The translations under genes and the position numbers were made by a program. Positions 1-6,775 of a stretch of 9,006 bases of DNA are shown here, in pieces; within the stretch, counting starts at the first letter, position 1, and every line of letters starts with the position of its first letter. The notes under the pieces are model-generated. The model saw nothing but the letters and a program-made list of their open reading frames with translations, was not told the DNA's origin and ran no database searches. This stretch comes from Chloroflexi bacterium 13_1_40CM_68_21 (GTDB taxonomy: Bacteria; Chloroflexota; Limnocylindria; P2-11E). Location of the stretch: contig MNEO01000054.1 in the NCBI GenBank assembly GCA_001917735.1, forward strand, positions 1,775-10,780, given 5' to 3'.

Positions 1-362
1 CGGAGGATCCCGGTCTTGCCCATGTCCTCGATGAAGAGGCGGGGCTGCGTCCTGGTGGTGGTCGGGTTCGGCTTTCCCTTGTGCTCGAGCAGGGAGGCCA
101 CGCGGCCCTGATTCCGAAGGGCGATCGAGTTGTGGGGCTCGATCCTGAGAACCTCGGCGAACGCCGCCTTGGCCTCCTCCAACCGGCCCAGCTCGATGAG
201 CGCCCGCCCGAGCCGGTTGCGTGCCTCGACGTCGTCCGGCGAGGCCTCGACGATCTTCTGGTTAAGCTCCGCGGCGCGCGGCCAGTCCGCCTCGAGGGCG
301 GCGACGATGGCCTGATCGGCGATGGCGCGCGCGCGAAGACTGGCTTCGGTTTTCGGTGGCAC
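1..362 (-). CDS. Tetratricopeptide-repeat protein, C-terminally cut by window edge
   Basis: This leftward gene opens with GTG at 362-360, preceded by GGAGGA (plus-strand 369-374) at 6 nt spacing, which decides the start. It stays open for 120 codons to the window edge, so the C-terminus is missing. The visible product begins with a helical stretch (about residues 6-42) and contains a well-formed TPR repeat at about residues 43-80, with the pattern Asn-Arg-Leu-Gly, Ala-Leu, Gly-Arg, Glu-Glu-Ala, Ala-Phe, ending Glu-Pro-His. A preceding half-repeat ends in Ser-Pro-Asp-Asp. The TPR is followed by a polar linker and the stretch Leu-Phe-Ile-Glu-Asp-Met-Gly-Lys-Thr-Gly. TPRs mediate protein-protein contacts; the partner is unknown. 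There is no signal peptide or membrane segment, so it is probably cytoplasmic. The TPR assignment is firm and the overall function is not known. Confidence 0.85.
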   Translation of the reverse strand, partial: MPPKTEASLRARAIADQAIVAALEADWPRAAELNQKIVEASPDDVEARNRLGRALIELGRLEEAKAAFAEVLRIEPHNSIALRNQGRVASLLEHKGKPNPTTTRTQPRLFIEDMGKTGIL

Positions 363-368
363 GGATCT

Positions 369-374
369 TCCTCC
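369..374 (-). promoter_or_regulatory. Shine-Dalgarno for the TPR gene
   Basis: The minus strand reads GGAGGA, 6 nt upstream of the GTG at 362. It is the clearest ribosome-binding site in the window and fixes the start of the TPR gene. Confidence 0.75.
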
Positions 375-417
375 AGCGCATGAGCGTACGCCCGGCACGG
401 CGCTCTGGGATGTACGA

Positions 418-423
418 ATTGTA
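418..423 (-). promoter_or_regulatory. Possible -10 element for the TPR gene
   Basis: The minus strand reads TACAAT in the 97-bp divergent intergenic region, about 55 nt upstream of the TPR start. It is close to the TATAAT consensus and stands out in GC-rich surroundings. No recognisable -35 lies 16-18 bp upstream, so this is tentative. Confidence 0.3.
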
Positions 424-445
424 GCGGTCGATGATCCCCGCCGAG

Positions 446-451
446 TACGCT
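446..451 (+). promoter_or_regulatory. Possible -10 of a leaderless promoter for the MgtE-N/CBS gene
   Basis: TACGCT fits the TANNNT pattern and ends 8 nt before the ATG at 460. That spacing would place the transcription start at or next to the start codon. No Shine-Dalgarno sequence precedes this ATG, which fits a leaderless mRNA. There is no visible -35. Confidence 0.3.
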
Positions 452-459
452 TTCGCCCG

Positions 460-1713
460 ATGCCGTACCTGTCGGAGATACAGCACCGCAGGGTGATCGA
501 GCCGAGCGGCAACGAGGTGGGAAAGCTCGCGGACGTCGCGGTCGTGCCGCAGGGGCAGTTCCCGGCCGCGCAGTGGGCGATCCTGGCCACGCCGAACGGC
601 GAGAAGGTCGTGCGCTGGGCCGACCTCGCACAGGAGATCGGTCACTTCCGACTCCGCGCGCGACTCGAGAGCACGCCCGACGCACAGCTTCCTCCGGAGG
701 CACTCCGCCTCGCTCGCGACCTCCTCGACAAACAGATCGTCGACACACACGGCGCGAAGGTCGTGCGGGTGAACGACCTGCAGCTCGCCGAGCACGAGGG
801 CCAACTGCGCCTCGTCGGCGCCGATGTGGGCCTGCGCGGCCTGCTGCGGCGGGTCGGCGCGGAGAGCATGGCCGAGCGCGTGGCGGGGCTCGCCGGGCGC
901 CGGCTGCCGCGCGGAATCATCCCGTGGCACCTCGTCGAGCGTCTCGAGACGACCGGAGCGCCCGTGCGCCTCACGGTCCCGCACGGCAAGCTCGCGCTGC
1001 TCCATCCCGCGGATATCGCCGACATCGTCGAAGAGATGACCGCGGACGAGCGGATCGCGGTCTTCCAGCAGCTGGACCTCGAGACCGCGGCCGAGACCAT
1101 GGCGGAGGTCGAGCCCGAGATGCAGGCCGCGATCGTCAGCGACCTGCCGGAGGAGCGCGCCGCCGACATCCTCGAGGAGATGGACCCCGACGAGGCCGCG
1201 GACCTCCTGCAGGACCTCCCCGAGGAGCGGCGCGAGGAGCTCGTCGAGCTCATGGAAAAAGAAGAGGCGCAGGACGTCGAGGAGCTCCTCACGTACCCGG
1301 AGGACTCGGCCGGCGGGATCATGACCAGCGACTTCCTCGCTCTGCCGGGCGGGCTCACCGCAGCGCAGGCGATCGACGAGCTCCGGGTCAAGAAGCCCGA
1401 CCCCGAGCTCACCTATTACCTCTACGTCATCGACGGTGAAGGAAAGCTCGAGGGTGTTCTTTCGCTGCGCGACCTCGTCGTCGCGGCGCCCGAGACGAAG
1501 GTCATCGAGATCATGGATCCGCACGTGCTGAAGGTGGACGCGGAGACCCCGAAGGAAGAGGTCGCCGCCCTCATCGCGAAGTACGACCTGCTTGCCCTCC
1601 CCGTCGTCAGCGCCCGAGGCAAGCTCATGGGGACCGTCACCATCGACGACGTCGTCGAGCTCATGCTGCCGCGCGGCTGGAAAAAGAGGTCGCTTAGGTC
1701 GATCGCACGGTGA
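460..1713 (+). CDS. PRC-barrel / MgtE-N / CBS-pair protein, likely cytoplasmic regulator of a cation transporter
   Basis: The product has 417 residues from the ATG at 460. The frame is open further upstream (to 322), but that would overlap the divergent TPR gene. Visible domains are two PRC-barrel-like beta segments (about 4-57 and 82-130), an MgtE-N-type helical superhelix (about 178-278) rich in acidic Asp-Glu-Ala-Ala-Asp-Leu-Leu repeats, and two CBS motifs (about 283-343 and 347-403). In true MgtE Mg2+ channels the N and CBS domains bind Mg2+ and gate a membrane domain. Here the protein stops just after the second CBS motif (Lys-Lys-Arg-Ser-Leu-Arg) and has no membrane helices. The next gene, an NRAMP-type transporter, starts inside its stop codon (GTGA, 4-bp overlap). 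I infer a detached Mg2+- or nucleotide-sensing subunit that controls this transporter. The domain calls are firm; the role is inference. Confidence 0.88.
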   Translation: MPYLSEIQHRRVIEPSGNEVGKLADVAVVPQGQFPAAQWAILATPNGEKVVRWADLAQEIGHFRLRARLESTPDAQLPPEALRLARDLLDKQIVDTHGAKVVRVNDLQLAEHEGQLRLVGADVGLRGLLRRVGAESMAERVAGLAGRRLPRGIIPWHLVERLETTGAPVRLTVPHGKLALLHPADIADIVEEMTADERIAVFQQLDLETAAETMAEVEPEMQAAIVSDLPEERAADILEEMDPDEAADLLQDLPEERREELVELMEKEEAQDVEELLTYPEDSAGGIMTSDFLALPGGLTAAQAIDELRVKKPDPELTYYLYVIDGEGKLEGVLSLRDLVVAAPETKVIEIMDPHVLKVDAETPKEEVAALIAKYDLLALPVVSARGKLMGTVTIDDVVELMLPRGWKKRSLRSIAR

Positions 1714-2975
1714 TCAGGACCGCTTCCGCGGTCCGCCGCCGCGCACGCGTCCGTCGCGCCACGATCCTCGCGTTTCTCGCCGTGATGGGCCCCGGGATCA
1801 TCACCGGATTCGCGGGGAACGATGCCGGCGGCGTCACCACCTATACCGCGGTCGGCGCCCACTACGGGTACGCGTTGCTCTGGCTTCTGCTCCTGTCGAC
1901 CGCGGGACTGGTCGTCATCCAGGAGATGTGCGCACGGATGGGAGCGGTGACCGGCAAGGGCCTGTCGGACCTCATCCGCGAGCGGTTCGGCGTGCGCTGG
2001 ACGATCGTGGCGATGGTCGCGCTCCTCCTCGCGAACGGATCGAACGTCGTCGCGGAGTTCGCGGGCGTCGCGGCGAGCCTCGAGCTGCTCGGCGTGGAGC
2101 GGATCGTCTCCGTCCCCGCCGCCGCGATCGCCATCTGGGTGCTAGTCGTGTTCTTCAGCTACCGCGTGGTCGAGCGCGCGCTCTTCGTGCTGCTCCTCGC
2201 GTTCGTCGCCTATCCGGTGAGCGCGTTCATCGTCCGGCCGGACTGGGATGCGGTCCTGCGCGGGATCGCCGTGCCGACCTTCTCGCCGGGTCAGGCCGCG
2301 CTCATCGCGGCGCTCGCGCTCGTGGGCACGACGATCACGCCCTACATGCAGTTCTACATCCAGGCCTCGATCGTGGACAAAGGCATCGACCGCGAGCTCT
2401 ACCGTTTCGCGCGCGTCGACGTGTACCTGGGCGCCCTGCTCACCGGCATCAACGGCTTCTTCATCGTGGTGGTCGCCGGGGCGGTGCTCTTTCCCGCGCA
2501 CGTGCTCGTGAATTCTGCGTCCGATGCGGCGCAGGCCCTGGGGCCTCTCGCCGGCGATCAGGCGAAGCTGCTCTTCGGCGTGGGACTCTTCGGCGCGTCG
2601 CTGCTCGCGGCGACGGTCATGCCGCTCTCGACGAGCTACGCGATCTGCGAGGCGTTCGGGTGGGAGTCGGGCATCAGCAAAGACTTCCGCGAGGCACCGG
2701 TCTTCATGGGTCTGTTCACGCTGCTCCTCGTTATCGGCGCCGCCGTCGTGCTCTCGCCGAGCGTGCCGCTCATCCCGCTCATCCTCGTGTCTCAAAACGT
2801 GAACGGCCTGCTCCTGCCGATCGTGCTCGTGTTCATCCTCCGGCTCGCAGGTGATCGCGGCCTGATGGGCGATCAGGCGAACGGCCGCGTCTCGCAGATC
2901 GTCGGCGTCGGCACGGCGCTCATGGCATCGGCGCTCTCAGTCGGGCTCGTCGCGGTCACCCTGCTCGGCATGTGA
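1710..2975 (+). CDS. NRAMP-superfamily divalent metal transporter, NRMT-like
   Basis: This is a 421-residue, strongly hydrophobic membrane protein with about 11 helices, within the usual NRAMP length. It starts at GTG 1710, overlapping the upstream TGA by 4 bp, so translational coupling is likely. TM1 carries Gly-Pro-Gly (27-29) and Gly-Asn-Asp-Ala-Gly-Gly (36-41). Aligned with the canonical Asp-Pro-Gly-Asn, the Asp is kept (D38), Pro becomes Ala and Asn becomes Gly. In TM6 the canonical Met-Pro-His reads Thr-Pro-Tyr (210-212). The TM6 Met is known to favour Mn2+/Fe2+ over Mg2+/Ca2+ in classical NRAMPs, and its absence is typical of NRAMP-related Mg2+ transporters. Together with the MgtE-N/CBS neighbour this points to Mg2+ or another hard divalent cation, though Mn2+ cannot be excluded. 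The conserved Gln-Glu-Met-Cys-Ala-Arg-Met-Gly segment (71-78) lies at the end of TM2. Confidence 0.88.
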   Translation: MIRTASAVRRRARVRRATILAFLAVMGPGIITGFAGNDAGGVTTYTAVGAHYGYALLWLLLLSTAGLVVIQEMCARMGAVTGKGLSDLIRERFGVRWTIVAMVALLLANGSNVVAEFAGVAASLELLGVERIVSVPAAAIAIWVLVVFFSYRVVERALFVLLLAFVAYPVSAFIVRPDWDAVLRGIAVPTFSPGQAALIAALALVGTTITPYMQFYIQASIVDKGIDRELYRFARVDVYLGALLTGINGFFIVVVAGAVLFPAHVLVNSASDAAQALGPLAGDQAKLLFGVGLFGASLLAATVMPLSTSYAICEAFGWESGISKDFREAPVFMGLFTLLLVIGAAVVLSPSVPLIPLILVSQNVNGLLLPIVLVFILRLAGDRGLMGDQANGRVSQIVGVGTALMASALSVGLVAVTLLGM

Positions 2976-4164
2976 CCATCCAGGACGTAGCCGAACAGCC
3001 CGGCCGGCCAGCTCGACTGGCGCGTGGCATACGCCGGGTGCTCGCTCCGCTCACGGTCTTTGGGCCCGGTCTGGTCACCCTGAACGCGGGGAACGACGCC
3101 GGCGGCGTCACGACGTACTCGGTCGCGGGTGCACGTTACGGGCTCAACCTGCTCTAGGCGCTGCCCATCGTGACGATCAGCCTCATCGTCACCCAGGAGG
3201 CTTGCGTGCGCCTCGGGGCGGTTTAGGCACGACGACGGCCGATTTCGCCGGGCTCGCCGCGGTCGGCGAGCTCTTCGGTAGCCCGCGCGAGACGATCATG
3301 TTCGCCGCATTCGCTCTCGTGGTCTACCTCGTCATCCGTGGGTCGTACGCGCGTTTTGAGCGCGTCTTTGTCGCGATGACCGTCGTGTACTTCGCCTATG
3401 TCGCCACCGCCCTCCTCGTGACACCGGACTGGCTCCCGGTCCTACGCGCGTCGTTCGTTCCCACGCTCCGGCTCGACTCGGGTTATCTCTTTCTGCTCGT
3501 GGGCGTCATCGGCACGACGGTGACCTCCTACATGCAGTTCTTCATCGCCTCCGCGGTCTCGGCGAAGGGCGCGCGCGCCGCCGACCTGCCACGACTCAGA
3601 ACGGACGTGGTCGCGTCGACGATCTTCGCCGACTTGATCGCGCTCTTCATCGTCGTGACGACGGCCGAGACGCTCTTCCCGGCCGGCATCCCGGTCGAGA
3701 ACGCCACTCAGGCAGCGCAGGCGCTCGCGCCCCTCGCCGGCCCGCACGCGACACGGCTCTTCGCCGTCGGGATCATCGGCGCCTCGCTGATCGGCGCCAG
3801 CGTGGTGCCTGTGTCGGCATCCTTCGCAGTCTGCGAAGCGTTCGGGTGGGAACACGGCATGTCGCAGCGCTTCCGCGATGCCCCGATCTTCCAGGGTCTC
3901 TTCGTCTTGCAGCTCATCATCGGCGGAGTCGTTGTCCTCCTGCCGAACGTCTCGCTCGTCGGCATCCTCGTCTCGACGCAGGTCCTGGACGGCGTCCTCT
4001 TGCCCATCACGCTGGTGGCGATCGCCCGGCTCGTCGGCGATCAGGACCTGATGGGCCGGTTCGCTAGCCGCGGACCGGCTCTCTGGATCATCTGGATCAC
4101 CGCCGGATCGCTCAGCGCGCTGAGCGTGCTGCTTCTGGTTGTGACCGTGATCAACCCGGGGTGA
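2972..4164 (+). pseudogene. Second NRAMP-like transporter, disrupted by amber stop and frameshifting deletion
   Basis: This is a tandem paralogue of the preceding transporter, alignable almost throughout. It starts at GTG 2972 (4-bp overlap with the upstream TGA). The first 61 codons cover TM1 with Gly-Asn-Asp-Ala-Gly-Gly, then TAG at 3155-3157 falls exactly where the intact copy has Trp58 (TGG to TAG). Homology continues in the same frame for 22 codons (through Gln-Glu-Ala-Cys-Val-Arg-Leu-Gly-Ala-Val). At 3224-3226 the frame then shifts. The counterpart of 29 residues of the intact copy (81-109, end of TM2 through TM3) is missing except for 2 leftover bases, a net loss of about 85 bp. From about 3227 homology resumes in another frame and stays open to TGA at 4162-4164. 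In TM6 the motif is Thr-Ser-Tyr, so even the Pro is lost. A C-terminal fragment could restart at TTG 3202, but AGGAGG lies only 1 nt upstream and TM1 would be absent. Assembly error is possible, yet two unlike lesions favour real decay. Confidence 0.8.
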
Positions 4165-4206
4165 GCCCCACCGGATCGGCCTTGTCGCCGTAACTGTCCT
4201 CGGTCT

Positions 4207-5427
4207 GTGACCGGCGCGCGTGCGCGCCCAAGCCAGACTTGGCGCGTGCGCCGACTTGCGATATTCGCGCTTGCGATCACGACCTGTGTCGCGCGCGCTC
4301 CCTCGACACCGACGCCCTCCGCAACAGCTCCGCCGACGGGGACCGCCGTCTCCGCGAGCCCCTCCCCGACCCCCGCCCCACTGCGACTGGGGCTCGTCGT
4401 CCCAACGAGCAGCGCGTTGCTCGATTTCGGGCTGCGGACCGAGAGCGACCCGCAGCCCTTTGCGCCGCTCGTAGGAGCGCTGTACCCGGTCGTCTCACCG
4501 GATGGCCGGCGCCTGGCGTACTGGCACCGCGACGCGGGCGCGAGCGACACCAAGGACGCGCTTCGGGCGATGGAGCTCACGAGCGGCGAGGAGATCGAGC
4601 TCCTCCATCTCGAGAACGAGCGCGCCGGTGGGATCGCCTGGCGCGACGACGCCGCGGCGCTCGTGTTCACCGCGACCTCCGTGCAGCTGGCCGCTGGAGT
4701 CAACCCGCCGCCGCTGTACACGGCACTCCGGACGGTCGAGGTGGGAAGTCACCAATCGCGCGAGGTGCGGCGCTTCGACCGGACGCGCATCTCTCCGGTC
4801 GCGTGGAGCGCATCGACCAAGGTGATCGCCGGCCAGGATTCGGGCGAGGGAGGCCTGCGCGTGCTCTTCCGGATCCGCGAGGATGGGTCCAGTCCAGGCG
4901 ACACACAGGGTGAGCGGCGCTTCAATGAGATCGTCGACGTGACGCGCGACGCGAGGTCGGTCCTCGCGCAGTTCGCGTACGCCGAGTCGAACAAGACCTT
5001 CAGCGGGACCCGTGTCGTCGGAGCGGACTCGCCGCGGCCGACCGCCGAGCACGAGGTCCCGCAGGGCGCGTTCCTGGTCCGCGCGCGTTTCCGTCCGGGC
5101 ACCGACGACGTCCTCGCGCTGGTGAGGGCGGCGGACTCCGGCCGCTACGCGCTCGAGCTCTGGCCGTCCGGGGGCTCGACGTCGCGCGTGATCTGGACAA
5201 GCGCCGCGAGCGCGACGACCTCCGGAGACCTCGTGATGCGTGTCGACGCAAAGGCCGCCTACATACGGATGGACGCCGCAGCGGGGTCGACGTGGCAGAT
5301 GATCGACCTCGCTACCGGAGCGGCGACGGCCTTCGCCGCCGGAGCGGTCGGGATCACGGGCGGCCCATCGTTCGTCAGCCCGTCCTTCTTCATCACCGAC
5401 GCCGCGATCGCCAAGCTCCGCCGCTAG
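4207..5427 (+). CDS. Probable lipoprotein with Ser/Pro/Thr linker and beta-propeller-like domain
   Basis: The product has 406 residues from GTG 4207. An alternative GTG at 4246 gives 393 residues and a tighter signal peptide. No Shine-Dalgarno is evident for either. The N-terminus has basic residues (Arg-Val-Arg-Arg, 13-16), a hydrophobic core (17-24) and Ile-Thr-Thr-Cys ending at Cys27. That is the only Cys in the protein, which suggests lipid anchoring, although Thr at -1 is an unusual lipobox residue. A Ser/Thr/Pro/Ala-rich linker follows (about 31-58). The rest is beta-rich with PD40/TolB-like blade signatures, notably Val-Ser-Pro-Asp-Gly-Arg-Arg-Leu-Ala-Tyr near residue 100 and repeated Trp-containing strands. 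It is probably extracytoplasmic. It lies 42 bp after the broken transporter and tail to tail with another propeller protein. The ligand and role are unknown. Confidence 0.75.
   Translation: MTGARARPSQTWRVRRLAIFALAITTCVARAPSTPTPSATAPPTGTAVSASPSPTPAPLRLGLVVPTSSALLDFGLRTESDPQPFAPLVGALYPVVSPDGRRLAYWHRDAGASDTKDALRAMELTSGEEIELLHLENERAGGIAWRDDAAALVFTATSVQLAAGVNPPPLYTALRTVEVGSHQSREVRRFDRTRISPVAWSASTKVIAGQDSGEGGLRVLFRIREDGSSPGDTQGERRFNEIVDVTRDARSVLAQFAYAESNKTFSGTRVVGADSPRPTAEHEVPQGAFLVRARFRPGTDDVLALVRAADSGRYALELWPSGGSTSRVIWTSAASATTSGDLVMRVDAKAAYIRMDAAAGSTWQMIDLATGAATAFAAGAVGITGGPSFVSPSFFITDAAIAKLRR
4213..4228. repeat. Short GC palindrome at the start of the lipoprotein gene
   Basis: GGCGCGCGTGCGCGCC has 7-bp perfect arms around GT. 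A shorter relative, GGCGCGTGCGCC (5-bp arms around GT), lies at 4241-4252. Both fall between two candidate starts (GTG 4207 and GTG 4246) of the following gene, so they are either coding sequence or a leader hairpin or operator. In GC-rich DNA such palindromes also arise by chance. Confidence 0.35.
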
Positions 5428-5430
5428 CCG

Positions 5431-6705
5431 CTACGTACAGGACCCCGGCGTTCCGCCGCGCAGGCAGAACTGCATGACCTGTCTCGCCGTGAGCAGATCG
5501 GCAATGCCGCTCGTCGCGTCGTCGCCACCCATGCGTCCGAAGAGCTTGGAGCCGTCAGGCGACCACCACATCTCCGCGAGGAACGAGTAGTCGCCGAGCT
5601 TTCGCGCGGATCCGCCGCGATCGCGGAGCCAGACCGCCTGCGGGACATTCGCCCCGCCGACCATCGGCCGCTCGACCGTCGCGAATTGAGCGGCCCGCGG
5701 ACGCCAGCTCGCGTTTGCGATGAGGGAATCCGGGGTGCTCGGCTTATAGAGCTCGGTCGTCTTCTTCGAGGTGAGGTCGAACGTGTAGGCCACGGTCTGC
5801 CCGCCGAAGGCGCCGCGCGAGCTCCACAGGAACGCTTCCTGCTCGCTCGAGAATTCGGCGCCCGAGGCCGGACCGATCGCCGTGACGTCTCCGCCCACGA
5901 TCTTCGTCCCTCCCGGCGCGCGGTCGACCCGCGCCTCAGTGGACCCGACCGGGACGAGCATCGCCTGGTAACCCGTGTCGCCCAGGCCGAGCCCGAACAC
6001 CAGCAGCGTGCCGCCTGGCGAGAACGCGAACGGCACCGGCGGCGACCCCACGAACTGCGGCTCATCCGCGACGAGGCGCTTCATCGTGCCGTCATCTACG
6101 GAGCCGACCCACAGCCCGGTCATGGCCGGGTCCCTATCGGCGCGACCGAGCGCGAATCGTGTGCCGTCCCGCGAGATGAGCGCCTGCCTTGGCGCGCCCT
6201 TGAGCAGGAGCCTCGATTCGCCGGCCTCGGGGCGCAGCACGTAGAGACTGCTCTGCCCCTCGGGGACGGTGATGGTGAGGAGCACGACGCGGCCGTCGCT
6301 CGACGCCGACACCGCCGCGCTCGTTTGGGCCGGAGCCGTCTGCACCCCGACGACGTGCACGGTCGCCACCTCGGTCGCGCGAGCCGCGTCGAGGTTCAGC
6401 ATCACGACGCGGAAGTCCTCGCCGGAACCGACCACGACGTAGTGGAACTCCGATGGGACTGTGACCTTGGTGACCTTGACCGTCGCGTCGCCGGGCGCGT
6501 TCGGCGTCGCCGTCGGACTGGGCTGCGCCGTCGGGCTGGGAGAGACAGCGGCCTCGGTCGGTGAGGGGCTCACCGTCGCGGACGGGCTGGGGCTTGCCGC
6601 AGGTGTCGGAGAGCGCATGCCGTAGAGCACCACAACCGCGAGCACGATGAGGATCGACACAGCGATGCCCACGGCCACGGTGGCAGGTCTGTATCGCATA
6701 TCCAT
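5431..6705 (-). CDS. Membrane-anchored protein with SPT-rich linker and beta-propeller-like domain
   Basis: The product has 424 residues from the ATG at 6705; an in-frame ATG at 6699 (residue 3) is an alternative. One strong membrane helix spans residues 9-29, followed by a low-complexity Ser-Pro-Thr linker at about 31-72 (repeated Ser-Pro-Ser-Pro units) that would hold the C-terminal domain outside the membrane. The C-terminal part is beta-rich with several WD40/PD40-like blade motifs, including Phe-Ser-Pro-Gly-Gly-Thr-Leu-Leu-Val-Phe and Trp-Ser-Pro-Asp-Gly-Ser-Lys-Leu-Phe. The only two Cys (414 and 423) sit at the C-terminus and could form a disulfide. The architecture matches the convergent neighbour that ends 3 bp away, so the two may be distant paralogues or partners. 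No enzymatic motif is visible and the function is unknown. Confidence 0.8.
   Translation of the reverse strand: MDMRYRPATVAVGIAVSILIVLAVVVLYGMRSPTPAASPSPSATVSPSPTEAAVSPSPTAQPSPTATPNAPGDATVKVTKVTVPSEFHYVVVGSGEDFRVVMLNLDAARATEVATVHVVGVQTAPAQTSAAVSASSDGRVVLLTITVPEGQSSLYVLRPEAGESRLLLKGAPRQALISRDGTRFALGRADRDPAMTGLWVGSVDDGTMKRLVADEPQFVGSPPVPFAFSPGGTLLVFGLGLGDTGYQAMLVPVGSTEARVDRAPGGTKIVGGDVTAIGPASGAEFSSEQEAFLWSSRGAFGGQTVAYTFDLTSKKTTELYKPSTPDSLIANASWRPRAAQFATVERPMVGGANVPQAVWLRDRGGSARKLGDYSFLAEMWWSPDGSKLFGRMGGDDATSGIADLLTARQVMQFCLRGGTPGSCT
6491..6612 (-). repeat. Low-complexity Ser-Pro-Thr coding repeat
   Basis: Degenerate repeats of a roughly 12-18 base unit (plus strand variants of GTCGGGCTGGG and GTCGGACTGGG) encode the Ser-Pro-Ser-Pro-Thr linker of the membrane-anchored propeller protein. 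The length could vary between strains through slippage. Confidence 0.55.
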
Positions 6706-6708
6706 CCG

Positions 6709-6714
6709 AGCCTA
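6709..6714 (-). promoter_or_regulatory. Possible -10 element for the membrane-anchored propeller gene
   Basis: The minus strand reads TAGGCT (TANNNT) 3 nt before the ATG at 6705 and 9 nt before the in-frame ATG at 6699. If used, transcription would start near the second ATG, giving a leaderless mRNA and a product two residues shorter. There is no -35. A GGGGGAG on the same strand lies about 17 nt from the first ATG, too far for a good ribosome-binding site. Confidence 0.2.
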
Positions 6715-6775
6715 ACGCGCTTCTCCCCCGTTCAGGTGTTCCGGGAGACGACGGCGCGCCCGAATCTCTCTGGCC

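Noticed and set aside
322..459. Upstream in-frame extension of the MgtE-N/CBS gene
   Set aside because: It overlaps the TPR gene's start and ribosome-binding site. The PRC-like domain begins only after the ATG at 460.
262..1524. 420-codon open frame on the minus strand
   Set aside because: It is antisense to the MgtE-N/CBS gene and overlaps the TPR gene in another frame. Its Arg/Asp/Leu-rich composition is the usual shadow of a GC-rich gene and no domain is recognisable.
2142..2795. Charged minus-strand open frame across the intact transporter
   Set aside because: The Arg/Glu/His-rich composition is the mirror of membrane-protein codons on the other strand, with no domain.
1592..2854. 420-codon plus-strand open frame overlapping the intact transporter
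   Set aside because: It is an Arg-rich frame in the shadow of the CBS region and NRAMP gene. The transporter frame is clearly the coding one.
5425..5433. Shared terminator between the convergent propeller genes
   Set aside because: Only 3 bp separate the stops and no hairpin with a T-run is visible nearby.
5686..6564. 292-codon plus-strand open frame inside the membrane-anchored propeller gene
   Set aside because: It is antisense to a protein with a clear membrane helix, linker and blade motifs. It has no recognisable family.
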